A program made the position numbers and the translations under genes. The notes beneath the pieces were generated by a model. It made no database searches. It was given only the letters and a program-made list of their open reading frames with translations, and was not told the DNA's origin. 64,000 nucleotides of DNA, from positions 1 to 64,000 of the forward strand of contig JAWDGP010006259.1 in the NCBI GenBank assembly GCA_033675545.1, in the 5' to 3' direction. Source of the stretch: Elysia crispata. Lineage: Eukaryota; Mollusca; Gastropoda; Plakobranchidae. Of this stretch, positions 1 through 12,749 are shown piece after piece; within the stretch, counting starts at the first letter, position 1, and each line of letters starts with the position of its first letter.

Positions 1-330
1 GAGAGAGCGTGGAAGGGAAATAAAGTCCAAAAAAGATGAAGAAATAAGGACGCACAGGTACAGAGAAAGATTGAGTTATATAGAGACATAGCCAAATCGA
101 GAGAGAGAGAGTGAGATAGAGAGAGATATAGAGAGATAGAGAGAGAGAGAGAAGAGATAGGGAGAGAGTTGAAGAATTGGAACCAGATAAAGAAAGAAAT
201 GGTCTTACACAGATAGTAATAGTGAGTTTTAATTCTTCATAGACCGATACGGAAAGATAAAAAAAATATATCGAAAGTGAGAGAAAAGAGGTGAAGAAAG
301 AGAGGGGAGATAGAGAACTCAGAGTTTTCA
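1..330. repeat. GA-rich low-complexity stretch
   Basis: Purine-rich sequence with runs of GAGA and GATA-like steps, densest at about 98-172. From about 330 to 760 the sequence is ordinary AT-rich DNA in which I see no gene. Confidence 0.7.
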
Positions 331-763
331 TGATAAAATCATAACAAAGATGCATCATGCCACAGACTGATCAATGTTAAATTGAAGAAGGAAGTTGATT
401 AAATAATATAATGTACGTGAATTAGGAAGGTCTGCAAACTCAACACGAAAACTGAAATCGTTCTCGTGAGCAATAATTTGCAGGAGTTCTGAAAATATTT
501 TGAAGCTTTGGACTAAACAACTCTGAAAAACCAGTCATGAATCTACGAGTGTGGCTGAGAATTTTACTAATACATGCAATTGATTCCACACGAGATTCCC
601 AGTAACTTGACCACTTATTTTCACCTGGATCATTCCATCAATGTAGAGTTTGTAAATTGGCTCCTATGGATTTCTCTGCATGATGTCTGCTTGTGCCTAA
701 AATTTTTGACCTGGAGCTAAAAATAAGAGAGCACTCATTCTCATAGTGCGTCTTGCTTTTAGA

Positions 764-1156
<393 letters not shown>

Positions 1157-1240
1157 GACGGGAGAGGGATGATGAAATAATAAATAAAGATGGATAGACA
1201 GACCTCTTAAGCGTTTTAAAGACAGATATGTCGATCGAAT

Positions 1241-1259
1241 CATATATATATATATATAT

Positions 1260-1303
<44 letters not shown>
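1241..1303. repeat. TA dinucleotide microsatellite
   Basis: Nearly pure TA repeat with one AAA interruption. It lies about 90 bp after the preceding GA tract. Confidence 0.9.
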
Positions 1304-1306
<3 letters not shown>

Positions 1307-2766
1307 GTATATATTTCTATATAATTACATATGTATTTATAAATTATAGATACAAGATAAAGTTGAGGTGAATTCATAAAGTGGAATGGGATGGTGATGG
1401 ACAATGGGGGATTTAAAGAAGCTGTCGAGAGAAGGTGAGAAAAAAGAGGAATAGCAGAGAGGAAAATGCTGAACAGAGCATCTGATATAAAAAGAGGAAA
1501 AGCATTTGAAAAAGATCGAGGGAATGAAGTAAAAGACGAATAAGGAAGAAAGTGCGTAGAGGAATGATTTTGTCAGTTGAGTAGACATGGAGGTTGACAG
1601 ATGTAGGACGTAGGAGGGAGAGGGAAAAAAAAAAAGGGGGGGGGGAGGGAAGGTAAAGTGATCCTGATTGTCCCATATATCTAGATTTACTATTCTTATG
1701 TTTTTAAAGGTCGTCTTTACACAAATGTCTTTTCTCGAACTAGCTTTAGTTTTTTTTTTCCCCTTTTTCTTCTCTCTCCTCTTTTCATAATGGCGATGTA
1801 GAAACATATATTAGTGAGAAAGAGAGTAAAATGGGCTCGGCCATGTGATAAAAAAAGAATGTAAATTTTCAGTTTCTCTTGAGACTAAAAGCCTTGTCTT
1901 TTTTGAGGCTTCATAAAAGATTTAATGGTTGGAAAAAAAGAATCTAAAAAGTCACAACGTTAAGTTGAAACAGGGAGCAAACACTTTCTTTAAATTTGTG
2001 TTTACTCGTGAAAACTTTGCAAGATGACAGAAATGGATATTTCGTTGAAAAAGATGAATAAAACAACTTTTCTCACTTGCTGGGTATCCTGACGAGGGTG
2101 GGACACTGCCTGACTTGTACTCAGTAGTTCGTTCATGTTGTAAACAAGTTCACCGGATGTAAAGTCGACAATGGCGACAGCAACGTTAAAGAGGGGCAAT
2201 TTTTTGTTATGAAGAAATCATGAGTAAATGTCACAAAACCATTTTTTCAATTGAGGTGAACAAAATGGCTTTCCAATTTTGTCAAATTTAACAGCTCTAT
2301 CCAAGTTAATTAATTAAATTTATTAGTACAATGCATCAATATGCACACTAAGTAAACTGCATTAAATTAGACTTCAATAGGTCACTATATAAAGCCCTCC
2401 AATTGGTTATTAGGTTGTAAGCTTGGCTAGGTAACGAACCAAGAACTGGCTCTAATCCCTAAGGGGGGGGGGGGCGTAAAACGGTCAAGGTCCACACGTT
2501 TACGGCGCGCGCCAGTCGTCATGTATGCCTTGGGTCTGGTGTGGCTCCTCCCATAATACACTCGTTATACATTGGAGAATAGATGCTGGGAGGGAAGTTT
2601 TGTCGGACGGGTGTGTGAGAACCACAACCTCCTCAGAGGTACCGGCGACTAGGGTACTTCGTCAATGTGGTGTTGGATGAGTAGGCGATACCGAGAGTGC
2701 CTATATGGCGGAGGATCGTGGCTGAAAACCTTCACCTCCCCTTCGCCTTTTGTTTTTTTTTGTTTT

Positions 2767-2802
<36 letters not shown>

Positions 2803-2942
2803 GGAAAAAAAAATAATGATCAAAGTACATATTATTTCGATTTTGGTCTGCCCTGGTCCCCCGAACAATTTGATTTTGATTAATTACATTTTTAGTGCAA
2901 TAACAGTTTTGGGGCAATTTTTTACGTTGTCAAACATATTTC
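1304..2942. other. Non-genic stretch with homopolymer runs and a GC-richer patch
   Basis: No supported gene. Notable items are an A-run passing into a G-run (about 1626-1651), a G-run (about 2463-2474), a GC-richer patch at about 2475-2745 without a convincing reading frame, and a T-tract of about 50 bases with two interruptions (about 2750-2801). A GC-richer patch ending in a T-tract could be an old retroposed insertion, but I recognise no SINE or LINE family. Confidence 0.5.
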
Positions 2943-2977
2943 ATATCGATGGTAACAATCGCAAACCGTGTATGACC
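2943..2977 (+). repeat. Left terminal inverted repeat of the DNA transposon
   Basis: Begins ATATCGATGGTAACA and continues through GCAAACCGTGTA. It pairs with 8555-8589 in inverted orientation with three mismatches. Outside it (catatttc) there is no further match to the other flank. Confidence 0.85.
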
Positions 2978-3136
2978 AAGAAAGCCGATTTTACAGGAGA
3001 GACAAAAAACTTAATAAAATCGATTTGCCTAATATTAAACAAAATTTTTCAACATTATTCCAATTAATTTTAGTTTGTATGAAGTAAGGTTTATTTTTTT
3101 TTAATAAAGAAAGTTTGATTTTGAAGTAAATGGACA

Positions 3137-3281
3137 TACACGTCTTGCGATGAAAATATTGACACTGATATACACGTTCTGCGCGCTGGTTGCCCTTACA
3201 CGGTTTGCGTGTCTGTTTTCGGGTCCAATTCAAGTTGACATACACGGCGTTTGTAAAAAAAATATAGTTACACGGTTGCCG
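3137..3281 (+). repeat. Left subterminal repeats (TACACGGTTTGCG-like)
   Basis: Five related motifs start near 3137, 3171, 3197, 3241 and 3269, all beginning TACACG and most followed by TTGCG or a variant. The same motif forms the inner part of the terminal repeats. Clusters like this are typical transposase-binding sites in TIR transposons; binding here is inferred. Confidence 0.65.
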
Positions 3282-3870
3282 AGTGTTAATTCTAGGTTTT
3301 GATGTGACTCCGCACGGAATGCGCTTTTTTATTGCCAAGCTTATTGCTGAAAAAGCAAAGATCTTAGTGTTAATCTTTTTCGCTATTAATAATTTTTCGT
3401 TTCAAAGACTAAATAAATCTAGCAAAAGCACTTTAAATTCAAACATGAGCAACAAAGTTATGCCAGTGCTATCTCAACTTTCGATGCAACAACAATCACT
3501 CACCAGCACCAATGTCCCATCAAATAAGTAGCCTTTCGTCCATAGTTGACGAACACAATTACAATTGACCAGTACTAGAGTATTCTTTTCGCACATTGAG
3601 AGACAAACAAAACAAAATTTAAAATAATGTTGTCTTTAATGGTAGAATGCCTATGAATAACAAAAAGTTAAATGACAGACAATTTAACTAAAAAGGTTCC
3701 AAATCCTACTTCGTTAATCTAAAAAGGCATAGATTTAAAACGACTAAGGCTTTGTCGTGTAAAGTTAATCATTGTGAAACTAATACAATACAATATACAT
3801 GAAAAAAACCTCAAGCACACCATGCAGGCTTCCTTGCTTAAAAATTATTAGCTTACTGGAACGCATTTTC

Positions 3871-3876
3871 TTTATT
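3871..3876 (-). promoter_or_regulatory. Candidate polyadenylation signal AATAAA for the transposase
   Basis: An AATAAA on the minus strand lies about 465 bp past the transposase stop and still inside the element. Its position is suitable, but in AT-rich DNA the hexamer is common and nothing else supports it. Confidence 0.25.
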
Positions 3877-4177
3877 TAATAAAAAAAATACAGCACAGAC
3901 ATGATAGAGCATTACCCACATCGTAATGGTACGTATTTGGGAAAATTAACGAACAGAGCAAAGCATTAAGCTGATTTTAGATTATACTTGACACCATTCA
4001 AACACTAATTCACAGTAACCCTGGTGTTAACCAAATTAACGGTGGCATACAGTGTTGCTTTAACTTAGTTAAAAGTTAAAAATAAGGAAACATCTTAAAA
4101 CTGGATAATTATATATTTTCTTTCTGAATCGTATAAAATTCACATTATAATCAATGCTGAACTCATCACCAATCATG

Positions 4178-4206
4178 TCTGTGTGTGCGTGTGTGTGTGT
4201 GTGTGG
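4178..4206. repeat. Short GT microsatellite
   Basis: A GT dinucleotide run with one GC interruption, in the 3' part of the transposon between the transposase stop and the candidate polyadenylation signal. Confidence 0.85.
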
Positions 4207-4340
4207 GAGGGGTGAGGCAATCAGTGAGTGATAGTTAAAATAATATAAAGGTGAATGGTGAATGCAACCGAAAAAAATGTTTTGGCGTAGATATTTTACA
4301 AACATAAAGACAAGTGGTGAATCAAATTTGTATTGCTTCG

Positions 4341-7300
4341 TCAGTGCTGAGAGTAGTCCTTGTAGTTTGAAAAGAATGTATGATCTAAATACTTCACCTG
4401 GTAGGGCTCAGGCTGTTTCCTGGCACTCTTGATGACTTTGACGTAGTCAGAGGGGAGGTGGATTTCAACGCCTTTAAGTTTCTTTTCTATTGTGGCATGG
4501 ACTGAGTCTACCTCCATTTGCGTATGACCGCGCTCTAGGAATTTTTGTTCCACTGTCTTGTCCTGGTTTTTGCAAAAGTGCCTCAAGGCACTGGCCAAAA
4601 CATGGTTTCAATTTTGATACGTGCAGCCATCCGAAAAGATGATACATCGGTTAAACTGCAGCATGTTTTCTGTCAAGTAGTCTATTAAGCAGGATGCAAA
4701 CTCAATTGCTGACATAGACCCTTCTGCCTCATTCCACAGATAACACATAGTGTCTTTGTTGCTAAGGTCAAATGCACTGTAGTTGTGGACCTGTAGCTTA
4801 GTCTTGTAATTCAAGGCCGATGCGAGGAGGCAAGGAGCAAGCAATACTCGCTGTACGTCCACAGTAATGACTTTTGTTGTAGACTCGGCACCATCAGCCT
4901 CAAGCTTGTCTTTTTCTTTTTCTTTTTGAGCAAGATCCTTTTTCTGTCTGTGGATCACGTACTCGTCCTGGCCGATATTGCCGGTGTCAAACGAGCAACA
5001 GATGTCACACCTATCTTTCCTTGGGTGAAATATTGATATACCCATTGAGGCAATTACCTTCATGAAAGAGGACCTTGACATGCTTTGAATGTTCTGTTTG
5101 GTATATTCTTCATAAAGGTTGGCATAGCTTTTGAAAAACGGCTCGACGTATAATTTTTTTGTATCTTTCCTGCAGTAGTGTGACGGCATCTTTGGCAGGC
5201 TGTCCAAAAACTCTCTCAAAGCTTTAAGTTTAAGGTTCACTGGTGGGTGGTCAACACTTTGGTCATTCCGCATCTCACTTAAACTTTCATTTTCCTCATC
5301 AAATGATGATAAAACAAACCATTGCGTGAGTCCTGTTGTTGCAAGGAACATATTCTTGCACACTCTTACATTCAATCCGCCTTGGTCTTTGAGGTAGTAC
5401 ACGAGAGACGCCTTGCGTCGTGATTCTTGGCTCGTCTTCCTTTGTTTGACTGCCAACGACTCCACTGCCGTTTTTACAAAGACCCTCTTCTGTTCCCACG
5501 AGAGAGACCATGTCTCCTTGTGTATCTCTTCCCTCCGCACATCCGCTATCTGTCTACACCGATGGTGGCTTGCTTTGCAGTCACACCTATTCCCGAGAAC
5601 CTTCTGCATTCTCTCTGTTGGGATGTATGTTTTGGTTCGTTTATCCAATTGCCTTCCCACATATGATTCTCCTAGCTCTCTTTTCCGCTTCATCTTTCCT
5701 TTGCCAAGATTCTTGGTATCTAGCCCTATGTTACTGTTAGCAGATTCCACTGATGGTTGAATAGTTTCAGGTTGGCTTCTGCAACTTGTGACATCTTCTT
5801 CAGGGATGTTTGAACCATCTTCTATCATTGCTTCTGTTCGACGTATTGTCTTGTTTTGTTCCCTGTTGACTGTCACGTTTTCGTCTTCTCTTATATCTGA
5901 ACCGTTCACACATTGATTCTGATTGTTGGCTGCTCTTGTGTCTTCTTCTGAACGTATTTCTGGATCTATTGTGATAGTAGGTTGAGTCTGATTTTCGGGC
6001 GCTGTTGCGTTTCCACCTGCATGTGCTCTTGGGTTTACTGTATTGACAACTGGAGTCACGTTCTTGTTTGTTACATTTATAGAGCTAGCATCGCCACTTT
6101 CACAAGTTCTGCTTACACATAGTGTATGACTATCTGTTACTGTTCTGTTTTTACCTCCTGGCACTTCCAATATGTTCCCAGTTTGAACCTGTTCACTGGT
6201 GCCCTCCATCCGATCATCTAACTCCTTTTCTAGTGTTTGAGTCATGTTCATCCTCTTTCCTGCTTCTAAAGACATGGACACATTTTCTCGACCCGTTGGC
6301 GTGTTTATTTCAGAAGCAAGATCGGTCACTTCTGGTGTATCTTCCGTACCTGCCCGTTTCAGGGAATAGTTTTTCGATGGCAAAAGCTCTGTATACTCCA
6401 GCTGACTTTGTTCATCATTGGCTGAAGATGCTGTCCCATGAACGTTAAAAGATGGGTGACCGCTAATATCGAGTGACACGTTTGGGAATATGTCTTCTGT
6501 TGAGAATGATATATCACTGAGCGGTAAGCTGCAATTATGCTCACTCAAACAAAGTGGAGAGTATAAATTCAGCTCATCCGCAATAGTTCCTGTAAACTCC
6601 CCTAACTGGTTCACGCCATCAGCAACAAACTCTTTAGTTCTCTCTTCCACACATTCAGTCAATCCGTTCACCAATTCACTCATCACGTCTCCAAGAGACT
6701 TTCCGATACACTCTTCTAGAGAATTACTCATTCCCCCTATTGGAGTGTCTTTTGTGCCCTCTTCAAGCGACGCCCTTAACCTCTCTCTATCAGAACCTCT
6801 TGCGTTCTCTTTTAGATCCAATCCCTCGCCTAGATACTCCATCAGACTATCTTCTGGAGACCCCTCATTCATATACTCTCCCTGAGAATCTCTCGTATAC
6901 TCTCCTAAAGATCCACCCATGTTATCTTCATGACACTCTCTCACATCCTGAACATCGCAACGACGTTCAGCATGTTCTTTCCTTCTTGTAACAATATCTT
7001 CATTTGTTGTGTCGGATGCATGATTTATCACTATCTCTTTTTGACTGTCTCCCATACCCTCTTTTAAAGATGCACTCATAGTTTCTTCCAGCGATTTTCT
7101 CATACTTATTTCAAGAGAACCTTCCATAACGCTTACAAAATGGCTCGGCGAGCTGTTAGCCTTTTCTGTAACAGTGTTTTCAATAGTTGGTTTGGTTGCA
7201 TGATATTTGGTAGAAAGAAGGTGTTTTAAGACAGAATTATTTGTATTTTCTTTAGTCTTTGTCGCGTTTTTCCTTTCTTGGGTTGTTTCATTTTTTTTGA

Positions 7301-7382
7301 AGCTGACGAAGGTCCACCTGACAAGCCCTTGGATTTGCTCATCATCAAGATCTTCATCGCCCGGCTGTAGGGTTCCATTGTT
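4341..7382 (-). CDS. DDE-type transposase of the enclosing DNA transposon, main coding exon, one in-frame TGA
   Basis: This would catalyse excision and integration of the surrounding element. The exon starts just after a good acceptor (polypyrimidine then CCAG, ending at 7383). It is open from there: 85 codons precede the first strong Met at 7127, then 839 codons run to a TGA at 4608-4610, then 85 more codons continue in the same frame to 4341. The first ~510 residues after the Met are acidic and low-complexity. From about residue 515 there is a Cys/His cluster (RCDCKASHHRCRQI), near 706 CDICC, and then an RNase H-like core with likely catalytic Asp in ITVDVQ (~755), Asp in FSDGC (~832) and Glu in GHTQMEVDSVH (~870, beyond the TGA). 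This arrangement matches a widespread animal transposase family usually annotated as uncharacterised (DUF7869-like, from memory). The TGA falls where relatives have Arg after TYQN, so a CGA-to-TGA transition is likely and removes the catalytic Glu. Confidence 0.8.
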
Positions 7383-7460
7383 CTGGAAAAAAGAAAGAAA
7401 TCGGCAATGTTTAAACAGAAAATACTGAATATCATATCTCTTTTTTTACTGCGTAGTCAG

Positions 7461-7623
<163 letters not shown>

Positions 7624-8103
7624 AAATATTAATTACAATAAAAATTAATAACAGCTATTTTCTAGTCAAGCATTTCAATTTTGATCAATGATTGTTAGAG
7701 ACAAAACGGACGCCGTTTGTGCTTCACAAAGGAAAGCAGTAACAAAAATGTAAATTTAAAAAAATCTGTTTTATAATATTAAAATCAAGTGAACGAATTA
7801 CCTGTAAAAGACAAGACTATGTAGTGCTTGCTTACAGAGCTTGAAGATTGTATTGTAGTCAAGATTCCACTTTATTCAGATATTTATTGTCAGTCTAGGT
7901 GATAAGAAACAAAGAAATAGAAGGATTGGGTTTATTTAAAAAATTATCTTGTGTATAGCAAAGCAAGTAAAGGTACAAATGTATAAAAAGTTATGCATTT
8001 TTTAAACTTATTAACTTTAGATAAATGAACCCATGCAGAGGATAAAACGAAAAATCAAAAATCAATCGCAAAAAAACGCTTTCAGTCAGTCATTTTATGA
8101 TTT

Positions 8104-8440
8104 GCGCACAACGTGTAAGTCAACTGACGAACCAAATTGACGGCTCGGTTGACATTGCCGCACCACATAGCACTGCGCACCACGTGTATGTCAGGGTCGC
8201 AGATTTAAAGTCTACATTGTCAATGATATTAAATAGAATTTTCTAATTAAAATTGTACAGCATTCTAAATAAGTAAGTATATAAGGATAAAACACCATTT
8301 ATCAGTCTAAGATATCAGAAACTTACCTTTGATACAGCGTTTTCACAACAAAATATGTAAAGCTTTGGCGGAGCTGTCAGGGGCAGACATGCACAGCGTG
8401 CGAGTGTCAAAAATGAAAGTGAAAGGAGTTACACGGTTTG
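8104..8440 (-). repeat. Right subterminal repeats of the DNA transposon
   Basis: Motifs related to the left cluster occur near 8104 (GCGCACAACGTGTA), 8174 (GCGCACCACGTGTA), 8391 (GCACAGCGTGCG) and 8430 (TACACGGTTTG), and a last one is part of the terminal repeat at 8560. Some are inverted relative to others, as expected at the far end of a TIR element. Confidence 0.6.
8327..8440 (-). other. Candidate upstream exon and 5' splice site of the transposase gene
   Basis: A consensus donor AAAG/GTAAGT on the minus strand lies at 8327/8326. One frame upstream of it is open for about 35 codons and ends ...KLYIFCCENAVSK at a codon boundary. The next exon (acceptor at 7383) also begins at a codon boundary, so the two could join in phase. 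There is no ATG in this frame, so an earlier exon or another start would be needed. The donor is visible; its use is inferred. Confidence 0.3.
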
Positions 8441-8554
8441 ATCAAATGACAAAATTCCTTATTTAGATTCATGGTACGGTCTGGTTATTTTTTGAGATGG
8501 TGTATAATTGTCTGCCGGTTATTTTAAGCAAAAAATTTCATTTAACCTAATTTC

Positions 8555-8589
8555 GGACTTACACGGTTTGCGACTGTTACCATCGATAT
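8555..8589 (-). repeat. Right terminal inverted repeat of the DNA transposon
   Basis: Ends TTACCATCGATAT and is the inverted partner of 2943-2977 (32 of 35 positions agree). Confidence 0.85.
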
Positions 8590-8736
8590 ACTGATCTAAC
8601 TTCTAAACCGTTTAAAATGTTCAAGGCAGATAATGCCTTGTAAACAAAAATTATTTTCATTTTTCAAGTACATGTATTACATTTTTTTCCAAATGCAGTG
8701 AAACCCAATTTTCTTAATTATTACTTTCCTCAAAAA

Positions 8737-8985
8737 GGATTGCATACGTTAAATACTGCTACACCGATAGCATCCTACTTTTCCAAAATAAGCTATTTAC
8801 AAATAGTAATAAATATTTCTTCTACTGTAGTGAAAGCAAGGTTATATATCATTATTAATCATTATATATATGATTATATCATTTGGTTACTCCCAAACTT
8901 TATTACTTTATTGCACTTGTTCAACTTCAGTTTCCTCTTTGAAAGGATTGCATAACATAGCATCCTATTGTTTCATAATAAATTG
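8737..8985 (+). repeat. Diverged short duplication about 200 bp apart
   Basis: A phrase containing AAGGATTGCATA and AGCATCCTA, followed by an AT-rich tail, occurs near 8737-8790 and again near 8940-8985, both preceded by TTTCCTC. It looks like a local duplication in otherwise featureless AT-rich DNA. No gene is seen from 8590 to 9960. Confidence 0.45.
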
Positions 8986-9242
8986 TTCTAATTTACATCG
9001 CTGGTTCTTCTTTCAATCATTTGTTTTTTATTTAATCTGATGTATTTCATGTTGGTCCACTCATTCGCCTTCTAAATGTTTCGGATGCTTTACATTACAC
9101 ATTTCAATTTCACAAAGTAAACTCCAATACTAAAATACTTAATTTTTTTTTTGGTGGCCTTTACAATAATACCATTGGACATTGATCGGGTTGCAATGAT
9201 GAAGTTATGAAACAGTAGTCAGCAGCCTCTTCCTCATTCCTC

Positions 9243-9714
9243 GGCTTGACGGAAGCCACTCTCTACACTTTGTTCTTGCAGAAAATACAATAAAAAATTT
9301 TTTTTTCTTTTTAACATAAAGGTACTAGGTACAATTTAACTACTCTTTTACAATTTACCGAATACTTACAACCACTAGCTCAGTAACTTAAAATTACTTT
9401 AAATTAGTTCAATATCTGTTTTGAACATTCACAATCCATAAAATCATACAATTACATGTACTTCACTTCAATGCAACAACACATGTAATAATAACCTAAA
9501 TACATTCCCAACTGAATGTTTACCCAAGGACATTTATAAAAAGAATTAAATACCAAATAAATATTATATAAAATATTTCTACACATGTAGGTTATTTCTA
9601 CCAGTACCAGTATTCCACTGGAACTTGAGCTGAGTGCATTGTTGAAGACATGAAAGTGATCAAATTAAAAAGCTTGTCCACTCTTCTTCAGTCCTGGGCT
9701 TGACGGAAGCCACT
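9243..9714 (+). repeat. Two copies of a GGCTTGACGGAAGCCACT motif
   Basis: The 18-base motif occurs at 9243-9260 and 9697-9714, each preceded by CTTC and a T/C-rich stretch. GGCTT and AAGCC within it can pair as a small hairpin. The copies are 454 bp apart, with only loose similarity between the flanks. Confidence 0.5.
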
Positions 9715-9960
9715 GTTTAGAGATTGATCATAAGGAATTAAAAATTTAATTAAACTGACAGCAGCAATTCAAAATTACCAACTGCCTTATAAGCACTGTT
9801 TTGAGAAAAAAAAAACTATTTTTCCAATGGATAAATGAATTAATCAGATTTTTTAACTGTGATGAAATAAATTTACTTAAACAGTTTAGGATATTTAACT
9901 TCATTCCCCAAAATAAAAACTTAATATTATATGACCAATTTTTTTTTCATCCCACAAACA

Positions 9961-10275
<315 letters not shown>

Positions 10276-10393
10276 AACTTTTTAAGCTGGCACTGCTACT
10301 TTTAGTATTACTATTAATAATCGTAATGGTACTCATTAACAACAACAACAACAACAAAAAAGTGCCTAGATCTGGCGCCAGCAACTTGACTTG

Positions 10394-10624
10394 AAACTTG
10401 GAAGGCTTCTTTTTTTTTTCTGTTAGTATTATCCATGCTATGTGCGGAATTAGAACCGCTGAAACCTTAGGCACTGTATAGCACACATGCACACTCAGGC
10501 TATACAAGCCTAGGCCTACATCCTAGGTGCTAGCATTAGACTGGCTGTAGTGGAACTAGAAATTTACCGACGCGCGGGCCTTTTGAACTTTTTGGAACTT
10601 GGAAGGCTTCTTTTTTTTTTTTTT
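10394..10624 (+). repeat. Direct repeat of a CTTGGAAGGCTTC(T)n motif 200 bp apart
   Basis: The motif followed by a T-run occurs near 10397 and again near 10598. The spacer is GC-richer than its surroundings (around GACGCGCGGGCC near 10570). It may be a remnant of a small insertion; no family is recognised. Confidence 0.4.
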
Positions 10625-11004
10625 CTTAATCTGTACAACTCCATTCTGTTACGCAGAGCTTGCACTGACCCACACGTTTTATTTATTGTTACTACTGGTC
10701 TCAGACTAGTACTAGTAGTAAACTAGAGTTACTAGATGTAAAACAGCAAGTAAAGCGAGGTTGGGGAAACATGTGAAGGGAGAGAAACAATTAAACGTAC
10801 ATTGTAATTATTTAGGAATTACTAGTAGTTATAGCTCCATACTTTTTTTTTTCCGTGCAAATACTAATAAAGTTCATACGTATGTATGTACTTATCATTT
10901 GATAGAAAAAATAAAACAGCCAAAAGTATTAAAGGAAGACAATAAATTATTTTCCAAACTTTCATTCAAACTCAACTAAAATAAACGTCAAAAAAAAAAA
11001 AGCA

Positions 11005-11145
11005 AACTATTTTTTTATTTATTTCAAATTTTTATTTTCAAAACACGTACATAAAATAAATTTTATTTTCAAAACACGTATGTAGAATTAAAGGGAAAAA
11101 ATAGCCTAAAAATTAGATTAAAAAAATAGCCTAAAAATTAAATAA
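11005..11145 (+). repeat. Two adjacent short tandem duplications
   Basis: TTTTATTTTCAAAACACGTA occurs twice about 32 bp apart (near 11032 and 11062), and AAAATAGCCTAAAAATTA occurs twice about 30 bp apart (near 11098 and 11126). Confidence 0.6.
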
Positions 11146-11199
11146 AAAACAACTCAGACAATTACACTGTTTCCTTTGTAAACTTTCATTTCAAATGAC

Positions 11200-11370
11200 C
11201 ACACTCGGGCACGACCATGGCGTGGGAACCGCTACAAACAGCGGTCCAGTGACAAAAAATAGCAGCCACTCTGGGGCCCCTTTGCAGAGCGCCTCGGGGG
11301 CGCCCTGGAGCCCGCAAAGTGGAATGGGCGGGGGCTAATCAGTGCGCCCGACGCATCCGCGGGGGACAGA
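11200..11370. other. Isolated GC-rich patch
   Basis: About 170 bp of GC-rich sequence containing several CpG steps stands out from AT-rich neighbours. It includes the inverted repeat ACCGCT...AGCGGT (near 11230). I find no clear exon or RNA gene in it; a promoter-like island or an old insertion is possible. Confidence 0.35.
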
Positions 11371-11494
11371 GAAGAGTGCAAAGGAAAAAAATGGAAGGGT
11401 GAATGGAAAGAAATTGAAAGATTATGAATGTAAAAGGAAAAAGTGTTTCTATCCTAGTGGCAGATGAAGGAAAGGAGCCTAGACGAGTTAGAGA

Positions 11495-11634
11495 TCCGGA
11501 AGAGAGAGAGAGAGAAAGAGAGAGAAAATTTATGTGGAATAATAGAGAGGATCGACAAATGGAAAACCTGAATACTTGAAATATTTTTTTAGGGGAATAA
11601 CTTAGGTGAAGGTTAATTAATAAAACATGCAGGC

Positions 11635-11721
<87 letters not shown>

Positions 11722-11775
11722 GACAGACAGAGACAGAGACAGAGGGAGACAGAGAAACAGAGAGGCAGACAGATA
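11495..11775. repeat. GA microsatellite region
   Basis: A short GA block (about 11500-11527) and a long pure GA block (about 11640-11713), then CAGA/GACA steps. From 11775 to 12515 the sequence is purine-rich then ordinary; no gene is seen. Confidence 0.9.
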
Positions 11776-12517
11776 GCGAGAGAAAACCAGGCATTCAGAG
11801 GAAAGAGGAGTTAAAGTAAGAAGTTGTGTGTGTATGTGAGAGATGGAGAGATAGGTATTGAGATTGAAATAATAAAGATTTAAAAGGGAGAGTTGGAAAT
11901 AAGTTCAGAGAAATACACAAATAGATATCACATAAAAAAACATCCACAAAGGAGTAGAAAGCGAGCGAATCAAAGAAAGAAAAGGCTGTGTAAGTATGTG
12001 TGTGACAGAATGAGAAAAGAGGAGGAGGATGAGGAGGACAGGGAATCCGATTTAGAGGACTGTAAACATTGATTGAGCAGGAAAGTGTTTGTCATTCGAA
12101 TGAAGCAAGCTCAGTTGCAACGTTTTGCCGGAAAAATAATGGCGAAAACTACAGAAAGATAAGAATAATTCGTTAAGTCCGAGGTTTTTCGTTCAACGCA
12201 GGTTGTGATGACCAAAGTTTGATCACCGTATCCCTAATCTTGTCAATTAGAGGCAAATCATTTATCTTTAGAAACAAAATCAATACTGCAACAATGTGCA
12301 TGAACCAATGAAAATCTTTCCACCTGTTAGAGAAAATCAGCACAATTCATCAAGGCAGCCTTTCCCCTCTTTTTCTTAATTAATTATCTTTATTGGGTGG
12401 AGCTAGTATCTCTAACAGCAAAAAAAAATCAGAAGATAATTATGCTTGCAGATGTTGCTGTTTGTCAGTTCTTATATTATTGGGCATTCTTTAACTCTAC
12501 ATATAAAACTGATTTGG

Positions 12518-12749
12518 CTTCAAATATGGATGGAGGCGAGAGCTTTTTACTAGGTGGATTTAGCCGAGCAGGCGGTAACCAAACTGATAGATCCGAGTAC
12601 GTCGTAACCAAACGGAAGAAGCCAAGTATATCGTTGCTTTATGAAAGGAACCGAGAATTTGGTTACCCGATGGAAGGAACCAAGTATGTGAGTACCAGAT
12701 GGTTCTCATCAAGTGCATTGTCACCAGATGGACGGAGCCGAGTACTTTG
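12518..12749 (+). repeat. Degenerate 29-bp minisatellite, about eight units
   Basis: Successive units start near 12518, 12547, 12576, 12605, 12634, 12663, 12693 and 12721, spaced 28-30 bp. Each carries a version of ACCAGATGGA followed by AGCCGAGTA. An open frame crosses it, but the 29-bp period is not a multiple of three, so the peptide is not repetitive and coding is unlikely. Confidence 0.7.

Noticed and set aside
2475-2801. Possible SINE ending in a T-tract
   Set aside because: No tRNA-like promoter boxes or known SINE core were recognised, and the tract direction alone is not enough.
5413-6991. Several open frames on the plus strand over 5.4-7.0 kb
   Set aside because: They are shadows of the long minus-strand transposase frame.
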